A stretch of DNA of 64,000 bases from Candidatus Eisenbacteria bacterium (GTDB lineage Bacteria > Orphanbacterota > Orphanbacteria > Orphanbacterales > Orphanbacteraceae), in contig JAFGGD010000030.1 in the NCBI GenBank assembly GCA_016930695.1, positions 120,321 through 184,320 on the forward strand, read 5' to 3'. Below the pieces are notes generated by a model. That model had not been told where the DNA came from. It did not search any database and saw only the letters and a program-made list of their open reading frames with translations. Both the position numbers and the translations under genes were made by a program. This document shows, one piece after another, positions 41,302 to 50,313 of this stretch. The first letter of the stretch is position 1. Every line of letters starts with the position of its first letter.

Positions 41302-43023
41302 ATGATCACCATCGAAGTGAACGACCGGGCCGTGGAGGCGGAGGCGGGGGAGATGCTCCTCGAGGTTCTCCGCCGCGAGGGAATCGAGGTCCCGACTCTC
41401 TGCCACGTCGAGGGCCTGCCGCCCACGGGCGCCTGCAGACTCTGCGTGGTCGAGGTGGAGGGCCAGGCGAACCTGGCGCCGAGCTGCTCCTATCCGGTCC
41501 ACGCGGGGATGCGGGCGTGGACCCATTCCCCGCGGGCCGTGCGCGCCCGCAAGACGATCGTGGAGCTCCTCCTCTCCAACCACCCGGACGACTGCCTCTA
41601 CTGCTCCGCCAACGGCAACTGCCGCCTCCAGTCCCTCGCCGAGGAACTGGGCGTGCGGGGCCGCCGTTTCCTCGGGGAGAAGAACCGTTTCCACAGAGAC
41701 ATCTCGAGTCCCTCCATCTCGCGGGACCCGGCGAAGTGCATCCTCTGCGGCCGCTGCGTGCGCGTCTGCGAGGAGATCCAGACCGTCTCCGCCATCGATT
41801 TCGTCGGCCGGGGAAGCGGAACCCGGGTGGCCCCCGCTTTCAATGAAGGCCTCAATGTTTCCAGTTGCATCCACTGCGGCCAGTGCATCCTCGCCTGCCC
41901 GACCGGCGCGCTCTCCGAGCATTCCGACCTGAAGGCGGTGGAGGCGGCCCTCGCGGACCCGGAGCGTTTCGTGGTGGCGCAGCACGCGCCGAGTATCTCG
42001 GTCACCCTGGCGGAACTCTTCGGCAGCAAGCCGGGGATCGACGCCCAGGGGGCGATGACCGCCGCTCTCCGCCGTCTCGGCTTCGACCGCGTGTTCGACA
42101 CCGCCTTCTCGGCGGACCTCACGATCATGGAAGAGGCGTCGGAGCTGGTGAAGCGCATCACCTCGGGGGGTCCTCTCCCGATGATGACGAGTTGCTCTCC
42201 CGGGTGGATCAGTTTCGTGGAAAAGTTCTACCCCGCTTTTATCCCGAACCTTTCCACCTGCAAGAGCCCTCAACAGATGCTCGGCGCGATTCTGAAGAAC
42301 CACTGGGCGGAGCGGGAGGGGATCGACCCGGCGAAGATCTACAGCGTTTCCATCATGCCCTGCACCGCGAAGAAGTTCGAGGCGGTCCGCCCCGAGATGG
42401 CGCGTAACGGCCTGCCGGACATCGACGCGGTCCTCACCACGCGGGAGTTGGCTCAGCTGATCCGGAGCCGGGGACTCCACCTGGACCGTCTGGAGCCGAG
42501 CGCGGACGACCTTCCCTTCGGGACCCGCTCCACGGCCGGGAAGATCTTCGGAGCCAGCGGCGGCGTGATGGAGGCGGCGATCCGAACCGCGCATGTTCTC
42601 GTCACCGGCCGCGATCTGAAGGATCTGAAAGTGAAGGAGGTCCGGGGTCTTTCGGGAGTAAAGGAAGCGAAAGTGAAACTGGGCGACCTGGAGGCGGGCG
42701 TGGCGGTCGTGAGCGGTCTCGGCAACGCCCGCCGTTTACTCGAGGAGATTCGCGCGGGACGCAAGAATCTGCACTTCATCGAGGTCATGACCTGCCCGGG
42801 CGGGTGCATCGCCGGCGGAGGCCAGCCGATCGGCGCCGACCCGAAGGCGATCCGCGCACGGATGCAGGCGCTCTACCGGATCGACCGCCAGGGGCGTATC
42901 CGGACGGCCCACGAGAACCCGGCGGTGAAGCAGCTGTACGAGGAGTTTCTCGGCGAACCGCTCGGAGAGAAGAGTCACGTTCTCCTGCACACGAGGTACA
43001 CGGCGCGGGAGGCGCTCGTTTGA
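41302..43023 (+). CDS. hydA: [FeFe] hydrogenase catalytic subunit HydA (group A, trimeric type)
   Basis: 573 residues from the ATG with a GGAGGT site seven bases upstream (a GTG nine bases earlier lies within that site). N-terminal [2Fe-2S] (CHVEGLPPTGACRLC), His-Cys3 [4Fe-4S] (HPDDCLYCSANGNC), two [4Fe-4S] (CILCGRCVRVC; CIHCGQCILAC). H-cluster motifs: L1 TSCSPGW (296-302), L2 MPCTAKKFE (352-360), L3 EVMTCPGGCIAGGGQP (494-509). L1 has Ser299 where the classic TSCCPxW has the second Cys; from memory HndD-type enzymes have the same. Cytosolic. With HydB and HydC it should be an electron-bifurcating or -confurcating hydrogenase. Confidence 0.96.
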   Translation: MITIEVNDRAVEAEAGEMLLEVLRREGIEVPTLCHVEGLPPTGACRLCVVEVEGQANLAPSCSYPVHAGMRAWTHSPRAVRARKTIVELLLSNHPDDCLYCSANGNCRLQSLAEELGVRGRRFLGEKNRFHRDISSPSISRDPAKCILCGRCVRVCEEIQTVSAIDFVGRGSGTRVAPAFNEGLNVSSCIHCGQCILACPTGALSEHSDLKAVEAALADPERFVVAQHAPSISVTLAELFGSKPGIDAQGAMTAALRRLGFDRVFDTAFSADLTIMEEASELVKRITSGGPLPMMTSCSPGWISFVEKFYPAFIPNLSTCKSPQQMLGAILKNHWAEREGIDPAKIYSVSIMPCTAKKFEAVRPEMARNGLPDIDAVLTTRELAQLIRSRGLHLDRLEPSADDLPFGTRSTAGKIFGASGGVMEAAIRTAHVLVTGRDLKDLKVKEVRGLSGVKEAKVKLGDLEAGVAVVSGLGNARRLLEEIRAGRKNLHFIEVMTCPGGCIAGGGQPIGADPKAIRARMQALYRIDRQGRIRTAHENPAVKQLYEEFLGEPLGEKSHVLLHTRYTAREALV

Positions 43024-43095
43024 GGAAGGGGTCCGCGCAACGCAGCGCGGAGGCGGCCGCGACCGGGAAGAGGACCGTCTGAGGAGTCGATCGGC

Positions 43096-43503
43096 ATGGA
43101 ACAGATCGGAACGAACCGAACCGTCATGGTCGTCGACGACGACCTCGATTTTCTGGAGACCATGAAGCTGCGCCTGGAAGGGGCCGGCTTCCGGGTGCTC
43201 ACCGCCGAGAGCGTCCCCGACGCGGAGGCGATCCTGGACGAAACAAGGCCGGACCTGGCGATCATCGACCTGATGATGGAGCATATCGACAGCGGGTTCA
43301 CGCTCGCCCACAAGATCAAAAGGAAGGACCCGTCGATCCCGGTGATCATGATCACCGGCGTGACCGCCGAAACGGGCCTGATGTTCGAGACCGACACGAA
43401 GCGGGAACGTTCCTGGACCAAGGCGGACGTGCTCTTGGACAAGCCGATCCGTTTCGAGCAGTTGGAGAGGGAGATGGCGCGTCTTCTGCGGCGGGGAGAG
43501 TAG
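43096..43503 (+). CDS. Single-domain response regulator closing the hydCBA operon
   Basis: A 135-residue receiver with no output domain. The acidic pocket is VVDDDLD, Asp58 lies in AIIDLMMEHIDSGFTL, and the Lys is in LLDKPIRFEQL. It lies 72 bases after hydA and immediately before a terminator, the same place that the 29843 receiver occupies in the hox operon. A Trp/Lys-containing insert (DTKRERSWTKADV) precedes beta-5. The partner kinase is not fused; 30364 and 36280 are candidates. Confidence 0.92.
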   Translation: MEQIGTNRTVMVVDDDLDFLETMKLRLEGAGFRVLTAESVPDAEAILDETRPDLAIIDLMMEHIDSGFTLAHKIKRKDPSIPVIMITGVTAETGLMFETDTKRERSWTKADVLLDKPIRFEQLEREMARLLRRGE

Positions 43504-43543
43504 GAAGAAAGAAGGGCATCTCTCGCTCGGACGCCGAAAGAAA

Positions 43544-43584
43544 GATCCCCTCTCTCGCGGAGCGGGAGGGGGGGATCCTCTTTT
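43544..43584. terminator. Terminator between hydCBA-RR and the convergent cheA
   Basis: GATCCCCTCTCTCGC and GCGGGAGGGGGGATC form a long imperfect stem, followed by CTCTTTTCC on the plus strand. It lies between convergent genes and may serve both. Confidence 0.75.
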
Positions 43585-43637
43585 CCTCTTCGCCCGACTC
43601 GTACCTTTGCGCGAAGAGCCTTTATTCTTCCAAGCCT

Positions 43638-45761
43638 CTATTCCACCGCGTTGCGGAAGACGGTGGCGGCGACCGAGCCGTGCTCGGTCAGATTGTACCG
43701 GTCGGCAAGCCGCTCCAACCAGGACACGACCTCCGGCTCCTCCATCTGCGTGGCCCAGAGAACCTTCACCGCGGAGCCGCAGTCGCCGCGCTCGATCTCG
43801 TCCACCGAGGGGATCGTGGCGAGCACGTTTCCCTGAAGGCCGAGCCGCCGGAGAAGCAGATAAGCGACCAGGAAATCCGCCTGCCTCCCCGGCCGGAAGA
43901 CGAAGTAGCTCTCCAGGATCCTCTCGCCCCGTTTCAGCCCGCAGAGTGTTTGCAGCTCCAAGGTGGGGGAGAGTTCGAAGGCGCGGCCGATCAGATCGCC
44001 GGCGCTCGCGATCCTTCGGGGCGCGCCCTCCGCCGACGCTTCTTCCCGCAAGCGGCGCGCAAGCTCCACGGGGCGCTCCGGCGCCGGGCCCGGCAACGCC
44101 TCCAGCGCGCGGCTCAGATAGCCGGCGCCGTCCAAAAGAAGATCCATCCTCTCCTGAGTGGATTCGAGCCGGCCGGCGCGGAGGTAGTCCAGCACCGTTT
44201 CCAGGTGGTGCGCCGTTTCCGCGGCGGGATCCGACTCGAGCATGGTGAAGTTTCCCTTCACCGCGTGCAGGCGACGGAACGCGTCGTTGAGATGATCCTC
44301 CTTGTCCGGCTCCGATTCCATGTTGAGCAGAGCGTCCTGCAACGCCCCCATGTTCTGGCGTAGCTCGCGGGCGAGTTCCTCCGCATCCGCCTCCTGGAGG
44401 TGGACGGAGGAACCGCCCGTCGCCGCCCGCGATCCGGACGCGCCGCCGATCTGTTCCTCCGCACGCTCCCCGGCCTCTTCCTCCACCGCCCCTTCGGCGT
44501 CTCTCGCGCGGCCGGCGCGCGAAACGGCGGAAGAGGTCGAGCCGAACGCGCTCTCGATCAACTCGTCGATATCCAGCGTGAGGCCGAGCCGTCCGCCGGT
44601 GAAGATCGCCGTGCCCGCCACGCCGGAGGCGCGACGGATGTAGGAATCCAGCGGCATGTGAACCAGTTTCTGCGGTCCCATGAACTCGCTGATCACCAAC
44701 GCCAGCCGCCGCCTCTTCCCCTGCACGACCACCAGGGAGTATTCCCCCTTCTCCACGCCCACCGGTTCGGCGCCGAGAAGCTCCTCCAAATCCCGAACGG
44801 CCACCACGTCGCCCTGATACGTAAAGAATCGGTCCCGCCCGAAGGCGGTGCGAATCTCGTCGGGAGGAATACCGAGGCTCGCCACGACCCTCTCGATGGG
44901 GAGAGCGTAGAGCCGTCTGCCGGCGCGCAGGGTGAGGGCGTCGATGATGTTCACCGCTCGGAGTTTGGGGATCACCATGCGGAAAAGGGCTCCGCGGCCC
45001 GGCTCGCCCTCGAGGCGCAGATCGCCGTCGAACTCGCCCACCACTTCCCGGACCAAGTCGAGACCCACGCCACGACCGGAAGTGGAAGTCACCCGATCCG
45101 CCATCGAAAAACCGGGGCGGCAGAGAATATCGAGCACCATGTCGGCGCCGCTTCCGGCCGCCGCGCCCGCCTCCGCGGCGGCTCGCCGCACCGCGTCTTC
45201 ATCGATCCCCCGCCCGTCGTCCCTCACCGTGATTTCCGTCGTGTGTTCATGATCCCGGGCGGTCACCGTCACGCGACCACGCGCCGGCTTCCCCGCACGG
45301 GTGCGTTCCAACGGCGACTCGATCCCGTGATCCACCGCGTTCCGGAGCAGGTGCAGCAGGGGATCGACCAGCCTTTCGGCGAGCGCCTTGTCGACCAGCG
45401 TCTCCTCTCCCTCGAAGAGGAGTTCCACGTCCCGGCCGAGGGACCGGCAGAGATCGCGGACCGGCCGCCGGAAGAGACGGAATGTGTCGCCGATCCGCAC
45501 GAGGCGGATCGCCATCACCAGGTCGTGCAGGTCCTGACTGATCCGTCGGGACGCCTCATTGCTCGTTTTGATCAGATCCAGGCTCTCGCCCCGGAGCGGT
45601 ATGCGCTTCGCCGCGCTGTCCTGGGCGCGGCGCTCCAGGTCCTGCAGGTTGGCGCTCGTGATGATCACCTCCCCGGCGAGGGAGAGCAGTTTGTCCAAAT
45701 GCTCGATGCGGACATGCATCCTGTCCACAGAGCGCCGTTCGGTCTGCGCGATTTCAGTCAT
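43638..45761 (-). CDS. CheA-type histidine kinase with permuted domain order (P3-P4-P5-P1-P2)
   Basis: 707 residues. It begins with the CheA dimerisation helices (RMHVRIEHLDKLLSLAGEV), then HATPase (LLRNAVDHGIE, Asn141; DDGRGI; TSGRGVGLDLV) and CheW-like P5 (about 265-405). After a charged linker (405-455) comes an HPt domain with phospho-acceptor His499 in RLHAVKGNFTM, then a P2-like ferredoxin-fold segment at the end (FVFRPGRQADFLVAYLLLRR, ATIPSVDEIERGDCG). In ordinary CheA the HPt and P2 come first. The start overlaps the cheY-like stop by 8 bases, so both are cotranscribed. No methyl-accepting receptor is nearby. Confidence 0.87.
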   Translation of the reverse strand: MTEIAQTERRSVDRMHVRIEHLDKLLSLAGEVIITSANLQDLERRAQDSAAKRIPLRGESLDLIKTSNEASRRISQDLHDLVMAIRLVRIGDTFRLFRRPVRDLCRSLGRDVELLFEGEETLVDKALAERLVDPLLHLLRNAVDHGIESPLERTRAGKPARGRVTVTARDHEHTTEITVRDDGRGIDEDAVRRAAAEAGAAAGSGADMVLDILCRPGFSMADRVTSTSGRGVGLDLVREVVGEFDGDLRLEGEPGRGALFRMVIPKLRAVNIIDALTLRAGRRLYALPIERVVASLGIPPDEIRTAFGRDRFFTYQGDVVAVRDLEELLGAEPVGVEKGEYSLVVVQGKRRRLALVISEFMGPQKLVHMPLDSYIRRASGVAGTAIFTGGRLGLTLDIDELIESAFGSTSSAVSRAGRARDAEGAVEEEAGERAEEQIGGASGSRAATGGSSVHLQEADAEELARELRQNMGALQDALLNMESEPDKEDHLNDAFRRLHAVKGNFTMLESDPAAETAHHLETVLDYLRAGRLESTQERMDLLLDGAGYLSRALEALPGPAPERPVELARRLREEASAEGAPRRIASAGDLIGRAFELSPTLELQTLCGLKRGERILESYFVFRPGRQADFLVAYLLLRRLGLQGNVLATIPSVDEIERGDCGSAVKVLWATQMEEPEVVSWLERLADRYNLTEHGSVAATVFRNAVE

Positions 45762-46167
45762 GGGAGAGCACCCTCCCGATCACCTGGGCGAGAAGGTCTT
45801 TCTCGAAGGGCTTGGGAATGTAGTCGTCCGCCCCCAGTTTGAAGGCGCGGATGACGCTGGCCGCGTCGCTTTGCGTGGATACCATTACGATGGGCGTGCC
45901 GTCGTACCACGACGCGTCTCTCAGCCGTTCGCAAAGCTCGAATCCGTCCAACACGGGCATGCTGATGTCCGAGAAGATCAGGTCCGTCTCGGCGATCTTC
46001 TCTTCCAGCTTCCGGTACGCCTCGCCTCCGTCCGCCGCCTCCGCGACCTGGACACCGAGCGACTCCAGATGGGAGCGGAGGATCCGCCGCGTCGCCGCCG
46101 AGTCGTCGACGATCAACGCCCGCGCCCCGTCGGGGAGGATGGAGCGTAAATGATCGGATGGGGTCAT
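45754..46167 (-). CDS. CheY-like response regulator paired with the permuted CheA
   Basis: 137 residues from the ATG preceded by ggagaccgac on the minus strand; an upstream in-frame extension is not receiver-like. The acidic pair is IVDDSAATRR, the phospho-acceptor is Asp67 in IFSDISMPVLDGF, and the Lys is in YIPKPFEKD. It is CheY-like rather than a member of the DLMME group found in the hydrogenase operons. Confidence 0.92.
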   Translation of the reverse strand: MTPSDHLRSILPDGARALIVDDSAATRRILRSHLESLGVQVAEAADGGEAYRKLEEKIAETDLIFSDISMPVLDGFELCERLRDASWYDGTPIVMVSTQSDAASVIRAFKLGADDYIPKPFEKDLLAQVIGRVLSHD

Positions 46168-46397
46168 GTCGGTCTCCCTCGCCGTCCCTCCACCGCCGCG
46201 GCCGCCCGATAGGAGCCGGCCCGCGGGAGGAGAAGAAACCACGGACAATACCGGGGAACGTCCCGGATCGAGATGAATACGAAAAAATCCTCTCGTTTCG
46301 GTCCTTGTGGAACTTATCGGCCCCTTCGTTCCCACGGTTGAGGGCCATGGCGCCGCGGGCCCGGTACATGGGATACTGGCGGGAGGAGGAAGGTCGA

Positions 46398-46976
46398 ATG
46401 ATTCCCCGGACGATCCGAACGAAGCGGCTTCTTCTGGAGCCGGCGGGGCCGGAAAAGGTGGAAGCGGAGATGCGCGGCGGGGAAGCGTTCGGCGGGGCGC
46501 TCCGCGCGGCGGTCCCACCCGGTTGGCCGCCGGAGGAGCTGCGGGACGCGCTGCCGGTCTTCGCCGAGGGGCTCCGCCTCCGTCCCGACGCGATCGGCTG
46601 GTACGGCTGGCACTGGATCCTTCCCGGTGGGGAGGGGCGCGCCCTGGTCGGCAGCGGGGGCTTCCATGGACCGCCCGATCGGGAGGGATCGGTGGAGATC
46701 GGTTACGGCGTCGCTCCGGTCTGGCGGCGCCGCGGTTTCGCCGCCGAGGGGACTGCGGCGCTTCTCGCCTGGGCTTTCGCCCATCCGGAGGTCCGCCGCG
46801 TCGTCGCCGAAACGGAAAGTGGAAACGGGCCGTCGATCCGCGTGCTGGAGAAGAACGGCTTCCGCCCCGACGGAAAGGGGAAGGAGCCGGAAACGCTTCG
46901 CTTCACCATTTCCCGGGAGCAATTCCGCTCTCCGCCCCCGCGGCCGGACGAGGGGACGGAGGGACGATGCGAATAA
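46398..46976 (+). CDS. GNAT-family N-acetyltransferase
   Basis: 192 residues from the ATG after gggaggaggaaggtcga; the frame is open further upstream but without family sequence. It resembles the RimJ/RimL-like group: IRTKRLLLEPAGPEKVEAEM at the start, the acetyl-CoA motif YGVAPVWRRRGFAAEG and VRRVVAETESGNGPSIRVLEKNGF. The acceptor is unknown. It is monocistronic; the hairpin after it has its T run on the minus strand, so serves the convergent gene. Confidence 0.85.
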   Translation: MIPRTIRTKRLLLEPAGPEKVEAEMRGGEAFGGALRAAVPPGWPPEELRDALPVFAEGLRLRPDAIGWYGWHWILPGGEGRALVGSGGFHGPPDREGSVEIGYGVAPVWRRRGFAAEGTAALLAWAFAHPEVRRVVAETESGNGPSIRVLEKNGFRPDGKGKEPETLRFTISREQFRSPPPRPDEGTEGRCE

Positions 46977-47003
46977 AAAAGGGACGGAGCCCGGCCCCGT
47001 CCC
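46975..47003 (-). terminator. Terminator of the dihydroorotate-dehydrogenase-like gene
   Basis: On the minus strand GGGACGG-N9-CCGTCCC is followed by six T, about 30 bases after that gene's stop. It overlaps the last bases of the convergent GNAT gene. Confidence 0.82.
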
Positions 47004-47034
47004 CGATCGATCGACCGCGCGGTGACCGCGCCGG

Positions 47035-48018
47035 TCAGGCCTCCACGCTGCTCTTCATGAACTGCACGCGTTCGTAGGCGGCGGCGTTCCCCCCCTCGCA
47101 CGGGCGGAGTTTCCCGCGGAAGTCCTCCACCGTGGAGAAGCCCCGGCGCCCCATCCACGCCTCCATCTCCCGGAGCATGGTTTCGATATACCCGACGCCG
47201 TTCCTGTAGAGGGCGGTGCAGACCTGAACCGCGGCCGCGCCCGCGAGGAGCGCCTTCACCGCGGCGGACCCGTCGTGCACGCCGGTGGAGGCGGCGATGT
47301 CGCAGGGAACGGCGCCGGAGAGGATTCCCACCCAGCGGAGCGTCTCCGCGATCTCCCCGGGCTCGCTCATCGGGGCGGCGCGGACCACCGTCATTTTCTC
47401 CGTGTCGATGTCCATGCCGGCATAGCGGTTGAAAAGAACCAGCCCGTCGGCGCCCCGATCCGCCAGCTCCCGAACGGTGCCGGCGAAACCGGAGAAGAAA
47501 CGCCCGATCTTGAGGGAGACGGGGATCGACACGCGGCTTTTCACCGCTTCGAGAATCTCGAAGTGGACGCGCTCGTTGGCGCGCCCGTCCCGTCGGGGGT
47601 CGGAGGGGAGCACGAAAACGTTCAGCTCCAGCGCGTCGGCGCCCGCCTTCTCGATCCGGCCGGCGAACTCGACCCACGTCCCGGGGGTGACGCAGTGCAC
47701 GCTCGCGATGATCGGGATCTTCGTCTTCGCTTTCGCGTCCCGGATCAGGGCGAGGGTCCGATCCACCTCGTTCTCCATCCCGTACTGGATGATGTAGTCC
47801 GCCGCCTCGGGATGCCAAAAGGAGTCTTCGCTCTTCTCCATCAGATCGCTCACACCCGCGATGATCTGCTCCTCGAAAATCGATTTGAGCACTACCGCGC
47901 CGGCGCCCGCCTCGGCGCAGCGGACCACGCCCTCCACCGACTTGGTCAGCCCCGAACTGGCGGCCACGATCGGACTGGCGAGCCGCATGCCCATGTATTT
48001 CGTAGAAAGATCCGTCAC
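47035..48018 (-). CDS. Dihydroorotate dehydrogenase-like flavoprotein
   Basis: 327 residues from a GTG with GGAGGTGCAAG upstream. It has the TIM-barrel FMN pattern of the PyrD family (STKYMGMRLASPIVAASSGLT, ALELNVFVLPSD, ADGLVLFNRYAGMDID) but diverges in the pyrimidine-binding loops. It belongs to the group annotated dihydroorotate dehydrogenase-like, whose substrate is not established. No pyrimidine genes are nearby, so a role as PyrD is doubtful. It is divergent from the urocanate hydratase gene. Confidence 0.82.
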   Translation of the reverse strand: MTDLSTKYMGMRLASPIVAASSGLTKSVEGVVRCAEAGAGAVVLKSIFEEQIIAGVSDLMEKSEDSFWHPEAADYIIQYGMENEVDRTLALIRDAKAKTKIPIIASVHCVTPGTWVEFAGRIEKAGADALELNVFVLPSDPRRDGRANERVHFEILEAVKSRVSIPVSLKIGRFFSGFAGTVRELADRGADGLVLFNRYAGMDIDTEKMTVVRAAPMSEPGEIAETLRWVGILSGAVPCDIAASTGVHDGSAAVKALLAGAAAVQVCTALYRNGVGYIETMLREMEAWMGRRGFSTVEDFRGKLRPCEGGNAAAYERVQFMKSSVEA

Positions 48019-48192
48019 CTTGCACCTCCTTCTCCGGAGAGTGTGGAAAAGAGGACGGCGAAAAGTCAAGCCGCACGGATCGATTCTCCCCAAGGGGCTT
48101 GGCTCGGCGGGCCGGACCGCCTATCATGGAAGCGAAAACAATCCGCCCGGACGCGGGCGGTCGACGGCCCTTTCGACACGCGGAGAGGAATC

Positions 48193-50217
48193 ATGAACGA
48201 GTTTCAGCAAGCCATCCTCCGGGGGATCCCCGAGGACCTTCCGGAGACGCCCCCCGAGGCGCCGGGGATCTCCCACGCCCCGGCCCGCCCGCGCGTTCTC
48301 ACGCCGGCGGAGAGACGCCGGGCGCTTCGGAACGCGCTCCGCTACTTTCCCGCCTCTCTGCACGAGCGGCTGGCCGGTGAGTTCGCCCGTGAGCTGGCGG
48401 AGGACGGGCGGATCTACATGCGCCGCTACCGGCCCGCCTACGAGATGAAGGCCCGGCCCATCGGCGCCTACCCGGCCCGGACGCCCCAGGCGGCGGCGAT
48501 CCAGCTGATGATCCAGAACAACCTGGATCCGGCGGTGGCGCAGCACCCTTACGAGCTGATCACCTACGGCGGAAACGGCACGGTCTTCCAAAACTGGGCC
48601 CAGTATCTTTTGACCATGAAGTATCTGGCCGAGATGACGGAGGAGCAGACGCTGGTTCTCTACTCCGGGCATCCCCTCGGACTTTTCCCGTCCCATCCCG
48701 ACGCGCCGCGGGTGGTGGTCACCAACGGCATGGTGATCCCCAGCTCGGGCACGCACGCGGAGTACGACCGCCTGGCCGCGCTCGGCGTCACCTCCTACGG
48801 GCAGATGACCGCCGGGAGTTTCATGTACATCGGTCCCCAGGGGATCGTGCACGGCACCACCATCACGCTTCTGAACGCGGGGCGGCGCTACCTCGGCCTC
48901 GAACCGGGCGCGGGGCTGGAGGGGAAGGTGTTCGTCACCAGCGGCCTCGGCGGGATGAGCGGCGCCCAGGCGAAGGCGTCGGTGATCGCCGGCGCGGTCG
49001 GCGTGATCGCCGAGATCGACGCGAAGGCGTTGAAAAAACGGCACGAACAGGGATGGCTCGACGAGTACGAAGAGGACTTGGACGGGCTTCTCCTCCGGAT
49101 CGAGCGGGCGCGGAAGGAGCGCCGGCCCGTCAGCCTCGGCTATCTGGGGAACGTGGTCGACCTGTGGGAGCGCCTGGCGGAGGCGGGAACGCCGGTCGAG
49201 CTGGGAAGCGATCAGACATCCCTGCACAACCCCTTCCTCGGCGGCTACTACCCGGCCGGCCTCTCGCTGGAGGAATCGAACCGGATGATGGCGAATGATC
49301 CGGACGGCTTCCGGGAGAGGGTGCGCGAATCGCTCCGCCGACAGGTGGCGGCGATCCACGTCATGCGCGACCGGGGGATGCGTTTCTGGGACTACGGGAA
49401 CGCCTTCCTGCTCGAAGCTTCCCGCGCCGGCGCGCCCGGCCTCGTTCGGGAGGACGGCGGATTCACCTATCCTTCCTACGTGGAGGACATCATGGGGCCG
49501 ATGTGTTTCGATTTCGGCTTCGGTCCTTTCCGATGGGTCTGCTGCTCCGGCGACCCGGAGGATCTCCGCTCCACCGACCGGATCGCAGGCGACGTGTTGG
49601 AGCGGGCTGCGGAAAGAGCCGATCCGGAGATCCGCCGGCAGACGCTCGACAACCTCCGATGGATCCGAGGGGCCGAGGAGAACCGCCTCGTGGTCGGTTC
49701 CCAGGCCCGCATCCTTTATGCCGACCGGAGCGGGAGAATCGACATCGCCCTCGCCTTCAACCGGGCCGTTCGCGAGGGACGGGTGCGCGCCCCCATCGTG
49801 CTGGGACGGGACCACCACGACGTCTCCGGCACCGACTCACCCTTCCGGGAAACCGCCGATATTCAAGACGGCTCGAACCGCACCGCGGACATGGCGGTGC
49901 AGAACTTCGCCGGCGACGCCTTCCGGGGCGCCACCTGGGTCTCTCTCCACAACGGCGGCGGCGTGGGGTGGGGCGAGGTGATCAACGGCGGTTTCGGGCT
50001 CGTGCTGGACGGGTCGGACCGCGCGGGTGAACGGGCGGCGGCGATGCTCTCCTGGGACGTCTCCAACGGACTCGCCAGGCGCGCCTGGGCGGGGAATCCG
50101 GGCGCCCGCTACGCGGTGGAGCGCGCGATAGAAGCGGAGGAAGGGATGCGGGTCACACTCGCCGAGGAGGCGGAAGAGGATTTGGTGGAGCGATCCATCG
50201 GCGAGGCGTTCCCGTAG
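48193..50217 (+). CDS. hutU: Urocanate hydratase (long form)
   Basis: A 674-residue protein. The ATG follows ggagaggaatc; the open frame continues far upstream against the DHOD-like gene and is rejected. Urocanase motifs: LITYGGNGTVFQNWAQYLL, LVLYSGHPLGLFPSHPDAPR, the NAD-binding TSGLGGMSGAQAKA and FGPFRWVCCSGDP with the catalytic-region Cys. The enzyme converts urocanate to imidazolone propionate. It is the long (about 670 residues) type. No other hut gene is nearby, so it is either part of a dispersed pathway or has another partner. Confidence 0.92.
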   Translation: MNEFQQAILRGIPEDLPETPPEAPGISHAPARPRVLTPAERRRALRNALRYFPASLHERLAGEFARELAEDGRIYMRRYRPAYEMKARPIGAYPARTPQAAAIQLMIQNNLDPAVAQHPYELITYGGNGTVFQNWAQYLLTMKYLAEMTEEQTLVLYSGHPLGLFPSHPDAPRVVVTNGMVIPSSGTHAEYDRLAALGVTSYGQMTAGSFMYIGPQGIVHGTTITLLNAGRRYLGLEPGAGLEGKVFVTSGLGGMSGAQAKASVIAGAVGVIAEIDAKALKKRHEQGWLDEYEEDLDGLLLRIERARKERRPVSLGYLGNVVDLWERLAEAGTPVELGSDQTSLHNPFLGGYYPAGLSLEESNRMMANDPDGFRERVRESLRRQVAAIHVMRDRGMRFWDYGNAFLLEASRAGAPGLVREDGGFTYPSYVEDIMGPMCFDFGFGPFRWVCCSGDPEDLRSTDRIAGDVLERAAERADPEIRRQTLDNLRWIRGAEENRLVVGSQARILYADRSGRIDIALAFNRAVREGRVRAPIVLGRDHHDVSGTDSPFRETADIQDGSNRTADMAVQNFAGDAFRGATWVSLHNGGGVGWGEVINGGFGLVLDGSDRAGERAAAMLSWDVSNGLARRAWAGNPGARYAVERAIEAEEGMRVTLAEEAEEDLVERSIGEAFP

Positions 50218-50313
50218 GATACAGAACGGGACCGGCGGTCTATCGTTTCGGTAATGATAGTACGGCGGGGGGGAAGACATTGCCAGCGGGTTCGGGGAGC
50301 GCGCGAGCCTTCC

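Noticed and set aside
39892-42594. 900-codon open frame on the minus strand opposite hydB-hydA
   Set aside because: It is the shadow of two certain genes with all Fe-S motifs in place on the plus strand.
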